Positions 5,975-12,907 of a stretch of DNA of 13,174 nucleotides are shown one piece after another. The stretch covers positions 1-13,174 of the forward strand of contig DASYQV010000028.1 in NCBI GenBank assembly GCA_036005125.1, written 5' to 3'. Made by a program: the position numbers and the translations under genes. Below the pieces are notes generated by a model. It was given only the letters and a program-made list of their open reading frames with translations, had not been told where the DNA came from and did no database searches. Positions within the stretch are counted from its first letter, which is position 1. Every line of letters starts with the position of its first letter. This DNA is from DASYQV01 sp036005125 (GTDB lineage: Bacteria; Acidobacteriota; Vicinamibacteria; Vicinamibacterales; UBA2999).

Positions 5975-6791
5975 ATTGCGTCCGCGGCATTACCTTCGGC
6001 GGAGGCAGCCGGTGCAGTCGAGCCTTGATGTCTTTGAACCCCTGGCTGTCGCGCCGGCCGCCGGGATGTCGCGCGACCTCCGCTCGAAGCTCCGTGATGC
6101 GGTCCTGCGGCGATGGATGGCTCGAGAAGAACACCTCGACAGCGCCCGGATCGCGCTTCGCCTCGCGGCGCAGGATCTCGAAGAGCTCCACCATTCCGCG
6201 TGGATCCCACCCGGCGCGCGTCATCATCTGCAGCCCGACGCGATCCGCCTCGCGCTCGTCATCGCGGCTGAACTTCAGGAAAAGACCGTTGGCGAGGAAG
6301 CCCGCCGCAATCTTGGCCGCTCCGGCGCCGCCGCTGTTGCCGAGAAGGGCGCCCAGCACACCGAGGCCCCAGTTGGTCATCGCCGCCTTGGTGAGCTGCG
6401 CGGCTGCGTGACGCTGGCTGATGTGCGCGATCTCGTGCGCCAGCACGCTGACGACCTGCGATTCGCTGGTCGCCGCATGCATGATGCCGCGATGCAGCCA
6501 CACGGGGCCGCCCGGCAAGGCGAACGCGTTCAGCTCGCGATAGTCCGCTAACCAGAAGGTGTACGAATATTTCGGCCCCTTCGCGTAAGGCACCAGGCGG
6601 CGTCCAAGGGCGCGCAGGTAGTTGACCACCTCGCGATCGCGAACTTCGGGAACCTGCTTGCGGACCTGCGCGAGCGCCTGCTTGCCAATCTCGGTTTCCT
6701 GCTCGACGGAGATGAGCGAGATCGCTCCAGCGACTCCGGACAGCCAGACGATCAGCACGAATACCACCGCATCAGAACGTCGTTGTCGCAT
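5973..6791 (-). CDS. M48-family zinc metalloprotease, secreted or membrane-anchored, 272 aa
   Basis: The zinc motif HExxH is present as HEIAH (H119-H123). The third ligand lies in the downstream EADRVG motif (E181), as in M48 (HtpX/BepA-like) peptidases. The protein begins MRQRRSDAVVFVLIVWLSG, a basic stretch followed by a hydrophobic segment (about 8-27), so it is a signal peptide or anchor that places the catalytic domain in the periplasm. Other family marks are ELNAFALPGGPVWLHRG before the zinc site and a late SSHPSPQDRI. It is shorter than BepA and lacks a TPR region. BepA-type enzymes act in outer-membrane protein quality control; this role is inference here. I chose the ATG at 6791, 13 bp after the YihY stop, because the signal peptide starts there. 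An upstream start at 6890 would overlap the neighbour without adding a domain. Confidence 0.94.
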   Translation of the reverse strand: MRQRRSDAVVFVLIVWLSGVAGAISLISVEQETEIGKQALAQVRKQVPEVRDREVVNYLRALGRRLVPYAKGPKYSYTFWLADYRELNAFALPGGPVWLHRGIMHAATSESQVVSVLAHEIAHISQRHAAAQLTKAAMTNWGLGVLGALLGNSGGAGAAKIAAGFLANGLFLKFSRDDEREADRVGLQMMTRAGWDPRGMVELFEILRREAKRDPGAVEVFFSSHPSPQDRITELRAEVARHPGGRRDSQGFKDIKARLHRLPPPKVMPRTQ

Positions 6792-6804
6792 CCGGTCAGG
6801 AGCG

Positions 6805-7794
6805 TCAGACCCGGGGCGTGGGCGCGGCGGGCATATCATCCGGCCGGCGGCGCCGGAGACGCGCGTAGGTGGCGGTGAACTCAACCCCATACATCAAGAT
6901 CACGGCGGATACGTAAATCCACAGCAGGAACACAACGACTGCCGCGATAGATCCGTGAATCAATGTCAGCCGCGTATTGTGGCTGATGTACCAGGAGAAC
7001 CCATCAAAGGCGAGCCGCCACAGAATGCCGGTCAGGATGGCCCCGACCCAGACGTCCCGGAATCGCGTTTTGGCGTTGGGAATGAAATAAAAGACAAGCC
7101 CGATGCCGATGATGAGGAGAAGCGTGGCCGAGAAACGCACCGCGATCGACTGCAGCCAGTGCAGCGCCTCGATGGGCGTCATGAGAACACCGAACCACGA
7201 GGCCTGCGCCACTTGCACCGCGCCGACGAGCAGCAGTGCGAGGATCATCACGCCGCCGGCGGAGACCAGCATCAGGAACGAGACCATGCGATGCTTCCAG
7301 AAGCTGCGCTGCTTCTCCACGCCCCATGCCTCGTTGACGGCGCTCGTGATTGCCCCGAACACGCCGAGCGATGCCCAGATGAGGGCGAGGCCTCCCGCGA
7401 CGCCAACCTGGACGCGCGTCTGTCGGAACGCATCGAGCTGGGTGGTGATGAACTCGAACTGCGTCGGAAAGTAGCGGAAGACAAACGTCAGGACGGCGAT
7501 GCGATCCGCCTCGTCGGCTGTAATCGAGCCGAGCAGCGAGATGCACAGCAGCAGGAATGGGAAGAATGACAGAAGCGCGTAGTACGCGATGGCGGCCGCG
7601 TGCGTCAGGTCCTGGCTGTTGACGAGCTCGACGAGACCGCGCCATGCCGCGAGTGCCGTGAGGCGGACTTCCGCACGAAGACGGCGCACGAGGCGGTCGC
7701 GACATACTACGACCTCGGACCGCGGAGCGCGAAAAGTGGAAGGGAATCCGGAGGCAAGATCCGGGTTCTCGTGCGCGGGCTCGCCGTCGGTCAC
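6805..7794 (-). CDS. YihY/virulence factor BrkB family membrane protein, 329 aa
   Basis: The family hallmark near the first membrane segment is AAAIAYYALLSFFPFLLL (about 67-84). Further hydrophobic segments lie at about 130-152, 171-194, 222-238 and 283-302. The characteristic late motif is HGSIAAVVVFLLWIYVS followed by MYGVEF. About 45 cytoplasmic residues precede the membrane part. The tail is rich in Arg and Pro. These are polytopic inner-membrane proteins of uncertain function; the old name ribonuclease BN was a misassignment. The start is a GTG whose bases overlap the TGA of the upstream 74-aa gene (GTGA), which indicates translational coupling. The M48 gene follows after 13 bp, so the three genes form one operon. 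Confidence 0.94.
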   Translation of the reverse strand: MTDGEPAHENPDLASGFPSTFRAPRSEVVVCRDRLVRRLRAEVRLTALAAWRGLVELVNSQDLTHAAAIAYYALLSFFPFLLLCISLLGSITADEADRIAVLTFVFRYFPTQFEFITTQLDAFRQTRVQVGVAGGLALIWASLGVFGAITSAVNEAWGVEKQRSFWKHRMVSFLMLVSAGGVMILALLLVGAVQVAQASWFGVLMTPIEALHWLQSIAVRFSATLLLIIGIGLVFYFIPNAKTRFRDVWVGAILTGILWRLAFDGFSWYISHNTRLTLIHGSIAAVVVFLLWIYVSAVILMYGVEFTATYARLRRRRPDDMPAAPTPRV

Positions 7795-8015
7795 CCGTTC
7801 ATTATGGCAGGCGCGCGGTGATTCGGGGCCGTTCCCGCCCAGGCGCGTTTGGTTTCGTGAACCAGGTATCCGGGCAGCATGGTTCCGACGGCGTACTTCA
7901 CGAGACGCCAGGCGAGACGGCGAAGTGGCGGCGTCCGTACGATGTAAAGCGCGACCGCAGCGCCGATGACCGCGATCGCAAGGTCCGCCACCGCGCTCGT
8001 CTGATCAGTGGTCAT
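7791..8015 (-). CDS. Small membrane protein, 74 aa, coupled to the YihY gene
   Basis: The product begins MTTDQTSAVADLAIAVIGAA and has one clear hydrophobic segment (about 8-26). An amphipathic or second weak hydrophobic region follows, around RRLAWRLVKYAVGTMLPGYLV (about 32-52). A polar tail with HETKRAWAG comes after that. No family is recognised. The ATG at 8015 is chosen; a TTG at 8045 would add ten residues. Its stop TGA (7791-7793) shares bases with the GTG of the YihY gene, so it is very probably translated and functionally linked. The tail resembles short proteins annotated as unknown beside YihY genes, but this is only an impression. Confidence 0.7.
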   Translation of the reverse strand: MTTDQTSAVADLAIAVIGAAVALYIVRTPPLRRLAWRLVKYAVGTMLPGYLVHETKRAWAGTAPNHRAPAIMNG

Positions 8016-8128
8016 GGCGAGACGCTCGCGAACGAACGAGTGCAAACACGCGGCGCAGGTCTTCGGATCCCCGCAACAGAGTTCGTCAGACCCGCGCTGT
8101 CATCCGGGTTCTTCGTGAACGCCGGCCG

Positions 8129-8554
8129 TTACGAGCGCCCGAAGTCGCTGCCAGTGTTTCCCGGACCTGTCTGTCCGGTGTAGCCCCCCGTGCCCTGGCC
8201 GTAATTGGTGCCCGAACCAGTGTAGCCGCCGCCGGTATAGCCCGTGCCGCTCGTCGTGCCCGCATATCCGCGCGCTTCCTCGGCTCCCCGCGACACGGCG
8301 TCGCGAGCCCGATCGACGATATCCCGGCCCTTTTCCGCCCAGTTGCCCGCCACGTCGGCGGCTTTGCGGTACTGGTCAGAGGCCAGGTTGCTGATGTTCT
8401 TCGCCTGCTCGCCAATCGCGCCCCGCAATTCGGATCCGGCTTTCGGGGCCAATAACATCCCGAGCCCGGCACCGAGCACTGTGCCTGTCAGCAGGCCCAT
8501 CATGAACCCGCCGCCACTGCCCTCGTTTTCGAAACGATCGTACGTATCCGCCAT
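8129..8554 (-). CDS. YtxH-domain protein with Gly/Thr/Tyr-rich repeat tail, 141 aa
   Basis: After a short polar start comes a glycine-rich hydrophobic segment, FMMGLLTGTVLGAGLGMLLAP (about 17-37), followed directly by KAGSELR. That is the standard YtxH layout. Residues about 45-95 form a charged helix with a coiled-coil rhythm (SDQYRKAADVAGNWAEKG). The last 50 residues repeat GYTGG-like units and contain almost only Gly, Thr, Tyr, Ser, Gln and Asn, a disordered tail. YtxH-type proteins are small membrane-associated proteins linked to stress; no reaction is known. AGGAG lies about 8 bases upstream of the ATG. It is preceded by a 98-bp gap after the DUF948-like gene and may be read with it or from its own promoter. 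Confidence 0.88.
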   Translation of the reverse strand: MADTYDRFENEGSGGGFMMGLLTGTVLGAGLGMLLAPKAGSELRGAIGEQAKNISNLASDQYRKAADVAGNWAEKGRDIVDRARDAVSRGAEEARGYAGTTSGTGYTGGGYTGSGTNYGQGTGGYTGQTGPGNTGSDFGRS

Positions 8555-8652
8555 TGTGCTGCTCCTCTTGTGGGTTGCCCGCTTCGACTTTCTGCCGGCC
8601 TGCCCACTCCATGTCGAGGGCGCGGTCCGGCGCCTTACACGAATAGCTCCGC

Positions 8653-9099
8653 TTACGCCGTCGGACCCGGCCGTTCGGTCGAAGAAGGCCGGGAGTGCCC
8701 GTTGAAGAACGTCTCGAACGCCGCTCGCACACCATGGACGACGCCCATCACGCGGTTCACACGGGAAGCCACGGAATGACGCACGCGGTCGGCCGTCTCG
8801 TCCACGCGATCAATCGTCGTCCGAATCGCCAAGTCGACGCGCTCGGTCTGCTGGGTTACGCGCGACGTGACGCCCCTGACATCGTCGAGGATAGCGTCCA
8901 CGCGCGCCACCAGTGCGTTGACCCGCGCGGCCAGCGGCGCGATCTGCCGCTGCTCGACCTCGCGTATCGTCTGCATCGCCTGGCGGTACAGCTTCCACGC
9001 CATGATGCCGACACCGATGAGCAAAAGCGCCTCGAGCACGCTCACGGCCGCCATGATTCCCAGCAGCAGGTTCGTCGTGTCCAGATTCCCTGCAATCAT
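8653..9099 (-). CDS. DUF948-like single-pass membrane protein with coiled coil, 148 aa
   Basis: One hydrophobic segment runs from about 11 to 34 (LLLGIMAAVSVLEALLLIG and on into IMAWKLY). It is followed by about 90 residues of heptad-like pattern (REVEQRQIAPLAARVNALVA, VDAILDDVRGVTSRVTQQT, DRVDETADRVRHSV), which predicts an extended coiled coil. This is the layout of DUF948 and related general-stress membrane proteins; function is unknown. The end, around VHGVRAAFETFFNGHSR, resembles the C-terminus of YtxH relatives, with a loose polar tail. It follows the 89-aa protein by 28 bp on the same strand and precedes the YtxH gene, so all three may be co-expressed. Confidence 0.83.
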   Translation of the reverse strand: MIAGNLDTTNLLLGIMAAVSVLEALLLIGVGIMAWKLYRQAMQTIREVEQRQIAPLAARVNALVARVDAILDDVRGVTSRVTQQTERVDLAIRTTIDRVDETADRVRHSVASRVNRVMGVVHGVRAAFETFFNGHSRPSSTERPGPTA

Positions 9100-9127
9100 G
9101 TCCGTTACCGTGACGCGCGCGGAGTCA

Positions 9128-9397
9128 TCAATGGGAAGTCCGAGGTCCCGGAGGGAAAGGACTCTGACCGCGCGCGGCCTGGAACTCGTTGAACGCCCGC
9201 AGGCCGTCGTTGGCCATGTCGCCCACTTTCTCGAGCGTGCGGCGGAACTTGTGGAATTCGCGCATCAGATCGTCCACGGCGGGCTCCATCCGATCCCGCA
9301 TCCTACGGCCGCCCTCGGTAAAGAAGAGGTAAGCCACCAGAGCGCCCACGAGCGCGCCCACCGACGCGCCGGCGCACAGTCGAGTCTGGTCGGTCAC
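9128..9397 (-). CDS. Small YtxH-like membrane protein, 89 aa
   Basis: The protein has an early hydrophobic segment, AGASVGALVGALVAYLFF (about 9-26). TEGGRRMRDRMEPAVDDLMR follows, the typical switch from membrane segment to basic amphipathic helix in YtxH-like proteins. The rest is a helical segment (EFHKFRRTLEKVGDMANDGL) and a short proline-rich end. The start is the GTG at 9397, set by a strong Shine-Dalgarno (AGGAGGA). The longer frame from 9469 has no site and would place cysteine- and arginine-rich sequence before the membrane segment. It lies 73 bp downstream of mlaD. Function unknown; it may serve the envelope together with its two neighbours. Confidence 0.82.
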   Translation of the reverse strand: MTDQTRLCAGASVGALVGALVAYLFFTEGGRRMRDRMEPAVDDLMREFHKFRRTLEKVGDMANDGLRAFNEFQAARGQSPFPPGPRTSH

Positions 9398-9402
9398 AGA
9401 TT

Positions 9403-9409
9403 TCCTCCT
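9403..9409 (-). promoter_or_regulatory. Strong Shine-Dalgarno fixing the GTG start at 9397
   Basis: AGGAGGA on the minus strand (plus-strand TCCTCCT at 9403-9409) lies 5 bases before the GTG. It supports the 89-aa product over the longer frame. Confidence 0.75.
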
Positions 9410-9470
9410 TCCTCGCCAACAGCACAGGCGTTCCAAACGCTGTGCCATCCGGCGAATCGATACACCCATT

Positions 9471-10907
9471 TCAGCGATCGGGCTTGCCTTCTGCCTGAGA
9501 CAGCCCTGATGCCTGGGGCTTGACGCCTGAAGTCTTCTGGGGCTTCAGGTCCGGGGCGTCGAATCGCAGCGCTTCCTTGTCGATGAACAGAGCGATGGCC
9601 ACGCCGTCCCACGAGCTTCCGTTGGGACTCCCCTCGGCCTTGCGGTCAAGGGCGATGAACCCGGTGGCTTGCGGAACAAGGTCATAGCGTCCCATCAGGT
9701 ATTCCCGGACCATGCCCGCTCGCCGGCGGCCGGTGCGGAATCGCTCCTGGCTCAACCCGTCGGTCGCATAACCCTCGATAACGATCGGATACGAGGGGAC
9801 GTACTCGAGGTAGGTCGCCATCGCCGAGTCGAGTCGCGCCTTGCCTCCATCTGAGAGGCCCTCGGTGCCATCCGGCGATCGCTCGAACAACACAGAGGAC
9901 GCGAGCCAGATGCGAAGCGCTTTCCGTTTTCCGTTTTCGAGAACGCCTTTTCGGTATTCTGCCGGCGACAACCGATCGAGATCGAAGTAGCCGCGCTTGT
10001 TGAAGAAGCCGCGCAGCAGGAAGTTGTGTTTGAGCGCTTCCATGTTGTCGGCGAGATCCGCCACGGCCTCACGCGCCTGACCGATTGTTACACGCATGTC
10101 GGCCATCAGGCCCTGCGCCGGCCCGTCCTTGGAGCGGAAGTCGGCGACGGCTCGGCGTGCCTCATCGGACACTTCACGCACGTTGGCCATCACGTCCTTC
10201 GCGTTGTCGGCAATCTCCTGTGCGCGGCGGTACAGGGTGTCGTCGTTGATCAGCTTTCCGATGGTGCCCTCCCCGTTCTGGATCTTGTCCGCGATCTCCT
10301 GCGCGTCAGCGGAGAGCCGGTTCGCGGTGCGAGCGATTGCGGTGATGTCGGGCCGCACATCCTCGACGATCGCGTGCGCGTCCTCGGCCGTCAAGGCGAT
10401 CTGCTTTACCGCGGTCTCGACGTCGCCGCGCAGCGATTCCACGGTCATGCTGATCAAGGTAATGGTGCCGCTCGCTTGCTCCATCAGGTCCGCCATCGAG
10501 AACGGTTCGCGGCTCTTGATTGTCCCCCCTGGTGGTACGGGTTGCGCAGTCTCCGATCCCGAGGCAATGTTCACGAAGATCGCCCCGACGAGCCCTTCCA
10601 TCTGGACGTTGGCAACTGAATCGGTCCGGACCAGACCGTGCAGGTCCTCGCGGACTTCCATCTTCACGCGGAACTTTCCGGCCGGTGACCCAGGGATCTG
10701 GATCTCGGTGACCTCGCCCGCATCCAGACCGGCGACGCGCACGGCCGCGCCCTGTTCGAGCTGTCCGAGCTTGGCGAATTCCGCGTAGACGGGAAAGCGC
10801 TTCTCGAACAGCATGCGCCGCTCGCCGATCATGAAGAGGGCGATCGTGAACAGCAGGATGCCGAACACCACGAACGCACCCGCGCCCACCAGTTTCGAAG
10901 AAATCAT
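9471..10907 (-). CDS. mlaD: MlaD-family MCE protein fused to a C-terminal OmpA-like domain
   Basis: One N-terminal membrane anchor (about 7-27) is followed by an MCE domain (about 38-135: FAKLGQLEQGAAVRVAGLDAG, then ANVQMEGLVGAIFVNI, then GGTIKSREP). MlaD-type proteins form a hexameric ring in the periplasm that carries phospholipid between the membranes. A long helical region (about 140-290) includes the common motif GEGTIGKLINDDTLY. HNFLLRGFFNKRGYFD (294-309) then leads to an OmpA/MotB-like domain (about 345-445) with IVIEGYATDG and FRTGRRRAGMVREYL. OmpA-like domains often bind peptidoglycan; the usual E. coli MlaD has no such part and is far shorter (about 180 aa against 478). The ATG is preceded by AAAGGA, and the gene follows mlaF by 28 bp. 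The last 20 residues are a low-complexity KPQ/SG tail that looks like an intergenic repeat read into the frame. Confidence 0.93.
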   Translation of the reverse strand: MISSKLVGAGAFVVFGILLFTIALFMIGERRMLFEKRFPVYAEFAKLGQLEQGAAVRVAGLDAGEVTEIQIPGSPAGKFRVKMEVREDLHGLVRTDSVANVQMEGLVGAIFVNIASGSETAQPVPPGGTIKSREPFSMADLMEQASGTITLISMTVESLRGDVETAVKQIALTAEDAHAIVEDVRPDITAIARTANRLSADAQEIADKIQNGEGTIGKLINDDTLYRRAQEIADNAKDVMANVREVSDEARRAVADFRSKDGPAQGLMADMRVTIGQAREAVADLADNMEALKHNFLLRGFFNKRGYFDLDRLSPAEYRKGVLENGKRKALRIWLASSVLFERSPDGTEGLSDGGKARLDSAMATYLEYVPSYPIVIEGYATDGLSQERFRTGRRRAGMVREYLMGRYDLVPQATGFIALDRKAEGSPNGSSWDGVAIALFIDKEALRFDAPDLKPQKTSGVKPQASGLSQAEGKPDR

Positions 10908-10935
10908 CTACCGATGTCCTTTCGCACCCTGAGGC

Positions 10936-11721
10936 CTACCCTGATCCTTCGGATCGCATGAACGCGCGAACCAGCTCGTGCTCGCTCCGCTCGAGCTCCT
11001 CGGGGGTGCCGCGCGCGATCACGCGGCCTTCGTGCAGCATTCCAAACTCGTCGCCGATGTGCCGGGCGCTTGGAATATTGTGAGTGACGACGACGAGCGT
11101 CGTCCCCTTCTTCTTGCGGTCCACGAGGAGCTCGTCGATCTCGTCGGCCGTAATCGGATCCAGCCCGGCGCTCGGCTCGTCGATCAGCAGGATGTCGGGA
11201 TCCAGCGCCATCGCGCGCGCCAGGCCAGCGCGTTTGCGCATGCCGCCTGACAGATCCGCCGGCATCTTGTCGTAGTCGTTCTCGAGCCCGACGTCGGCGA
11301 GTTTCGCCTTCGCAACCTCGCGGATTCGCGCATCCGGCCAGTCGGTGTGGCGCCGGAGCGGAAACGCGACGTTCTCGCCGACGCTGATCGAGTCGAAGAG
11401 GGCTGCGTTCTGGAACAGGAAGCCCATCGAACGGCGAACCTCTGCGAGCTCGCGCCCCTCGAGGGCCACCACATCGCGGCCATGCACCAGGACGCGTCCG
11501 CGGTCCGGCTTCATCAAGCGGATGATGTGCTTCAAGGTGACGCTCTTGCCGGTACCGCTGCGCCCCAGAAGGCAGAACGCCGTCCCGGCTCGCACGTCGA
11601 GCGTCACGTCGTCGAGAACCTTCCGCTCGCCGAACGTCTTGGTCACGTGGTCCAGACAAATCGCGGGCTCCCCGTTCCGCTCATGCGAAGCAGCGGTTTC
11701 TTCCGGCGCGGTCCCGTCCAT
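10936..11721 (-). CDS. mlaF: MlaF-type ABC transporter ATPase
   Basis: All ABC ATPase motifs are intact: Walker A GRSGTGKS (53-60), a Q-loop in FLFQNAALFDS (Q104), signature LSGGM followed by RKR (157-164), Walker B ILLIDEP (177-183), D-loop SAGLD and the H-switch VVTHN (H214). The extended signature LSGGMRKRAGLARA and the phrase LFDSISVGENVAFPLR are typical of MlaF and its plant and actinobacterial relatives. It hydrolyses ATP on the cytoplasmic face to drive lipid movement through MlaE. Length 261 aa agrees with the family. The ATG at 11721 overlaps the mlaE stop (TGATG), a sign of translational coupling; a GTG one codon earlier is possible. Confidence 0.96.
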   Translation of the reverse strand: MDGTAPEETAASHERNGEPAICLDHVTKTFGERKVLDDVTLDVRAGTAFCLLGRSGTGKSVTLKHIIRLMKPDRGRVLVHGRDVVALEGRELAEVRRSMGFLFQNAALFDSISVGENVAFPLRRHTDWPDARIREVAKAKLADVGLENDYDKMPADLSGGMRKRAGLARAMALDPDILLIDEPSAGLDPITADEIDELLVDRKKKGTTLVVVTHNIPSARHIGDEFGMLHEGRVIARGTPEELERSEHELVRAFMRSEGSG

Positions 11722-12503
11722 CACGCGCGCTCCGGAAAGAAGAAGAAGATGAGTTTCACGAGCACCACGTTGGTCATGATGATGAGAATCGACGCGAAGA
11801 CCACACTTCGCGTGGACGTCCGGCCAACGCCTTCGGTACCCTGAGTGGTCGTGAAGCCGAGGTAGGACGCGACCGTGCCGATGATCATCCCGAAGACCGC
11901 GGTCTTCAACGTCGCTGGAATGAAGTCGTCGAAGTTAATCAGCGAGAACGCCCGGCGGAAGTAGAGATGCCATGACATGCCGCTGACGGTAGCTTCCGCC
12001 ACGAAGCCGCCGAAAATCCCACAGAAGTCCATGATGGTGGTCAGCAGCGGCAGCGCGATGATGCAGGCGAGAATGCGCGTCACCGCGAGGAACTTGAAGG
12101 AATCGACGGCAGTCGCCTCGAGCGCGTCGATCTGCTCGGTCACCTTCATCGCGCCGAGCTCGGCGCCAATCCCGGCGCCGACCCGCCCCGACAGAAGAAG
12201 GCCCGTCACGAGCGGACCGGTCTCGCGAATGAGCGCGATGGCAAGACCCGCAGGGATCATCGCTTCGGCGCCGAAACGCTCGAGCGATGCACGGGTGTGC
12301 ATCGAGAGCACCACGCCTATCGCAAAGCCGGAGGTCGCGATGAGCGGTACCGATCGCCATCCGATCTCGAACACGTGGCGGGCCGTTTCGCCGAACTCGT
12401 AGGGCGGTCGAACGGCTTCCTTCAGCGCGCGAAGGCCGAACAATGAAACGTCACCCACCCACGCCAGTACCGCCAGGATTGCGGTACCGACACGCTCGGT
12501 CAT
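11721..12503 (-). CDS. mlaE: MlaE-type ABC transporter permease
   Basis: The 260-residue membrane protein has the permease hallmark RETGPLVTGLLLSGRVGAG followed by GAELGAMKVTEQIDALEA (about 93-130). Hydrophobic segments lie at about 54-70, 141-158, 201-217 and 235-255. Length is the same as E. coli MlaE. It forms the membrane channel of the phospholipid ABC complex with MlaF and the MlaD ring. I chose the ATG at 12503; a TTG at 12521 would add six residues and neither has an obvious Shine-Dalgarno. It is the first gene of the mla operon, so the promoter should lie in the repeat-rich DNA upstream. Genes for MlaB, MlaC and MlaA are not in the window. Confidence 0.96.
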   Translation of the reverse strand: MTERVGTAILAVLAWVGDVSLFGLRALKEAVRPPYEFGETARHVFEIGWRSVPLIATSGFAIGVVLSMHTRASLERFGAEAMIPAGLAIALIRETGPLVTGLLLSGRVGAGIGAELGAMKVTEQIDALEATAVDSFKFLAVTRILACIIALPLLTTIMDFCGIFGGFVAEATVSGMSWHLYFRRAFSLINFDDFIPATLKTAVFGMIIGTVASYLGFTTTQGTEGVGRTSTRSVVFASILIIMTNVVLVKLIFFFFPERA

Positions 12504-12609
12504 GGCCCGAACGTTCTGCAACGGTTGGGCCAGATCTCGATTTGTGAGTGGCTGGATTCGCGATGCGCGATTTGGAACTCCGGAATCCGCGAACCGGAAT
12601 GCGCGGTTA

Positions 12610-12756
12610 GCCCGTTATGCGGCCACAGATGCGAATTTTGTACTCGTTGTGGGACCGCATAACGGGCCTGGCGCGCGGAGCGCGCCAAAAGATACTGTGC
12701 TCACGAGGCGAGGGCTCTGCCCGGATGTCAAGGGCAGAGCCCTTGACTGGTGAGTC
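12610..12756 (+). repeat. Structured repeat, copy A (three stem-loops)
   Basis: Stem 1: GCCCGTTATGCGG (12610-12622) pairs perfectly with CCGCATAACGGGC (12655-12667) around a 32-nt loop holding GCGAATTTTGTACTCGTTG (12631-12649). Stem 2: GGCGCGC (12670-12676) pairs with GCGCGCC (12680-12686) around GGA, then AAAA. Stem 3: AGGGCTCTGCCC (12711-12722) pairs with GGGCAGAGCCCT (12732-12743) around nine bases. An outer CTCAC/GTGAG pairing (12700-12704 with 12750-12754) encloses stem 3. The repeat ends at GACTGGTGAGT. No coding frame explains it. Orientation is given arbitrarily as plus. The DNA between this copy and mlaE (12522-12609) shows only imperfect ATTCCGG repeats. Confidence 0.85.
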
Positions 12757-12808
12757 TGAATCTCGACCGTGCGCCCACCGTTGAGGTGACAATGCCCAAA
12801 TGGAAGTC

Positions 12809-12896
12809 GGCCCGTTATGCGGCTCGACCGCATACCGGGCTAAGGCGCGCGCAGCGCGGTAAGAAATGCTGCGCTAACTAGCTGACGGGCTATCGA
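12809..12896 (+). repeat. Structured repeat, copy C (shortened)
   Basis: GCCCGTTATGCGG (12810-12822) pairs with CCGCATACCGGGC (12828-12840) with one mismatch, around a five-base loop. The 19-nt loop box of the other copies is gone. A weakened stem 2 follows (CGCGC at 12846-12850 with GCGCG at 12854-12858). The sequence then runs AAGAAATGCTGCGCTAAC, aligned to AAGATACTGTGCTCAC of copy A, and fades in the stem 3 region at GACGGGCTATCGAGG. It appears to be a decaying member between two intact ones. Confidence 0.72.
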
Positions 12897-12907
12897 GGAG
12901 CCTGCCT

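Noticed and set aside
6622..7569. Plus-strand 315-codon frame opposite YihY and M48
   Set aside because: It is the GC-rich shadow of two recognised genes, with a highly charged, domain-free product.
12610..12667. GTTATGC...GCATAAC pair in copy A as an integron attC site
   Set aside because: The core does not fit GTTRRRY/RYYYAAC, copy B has GCTATGC instead, and no cassette genes or integrase are present.
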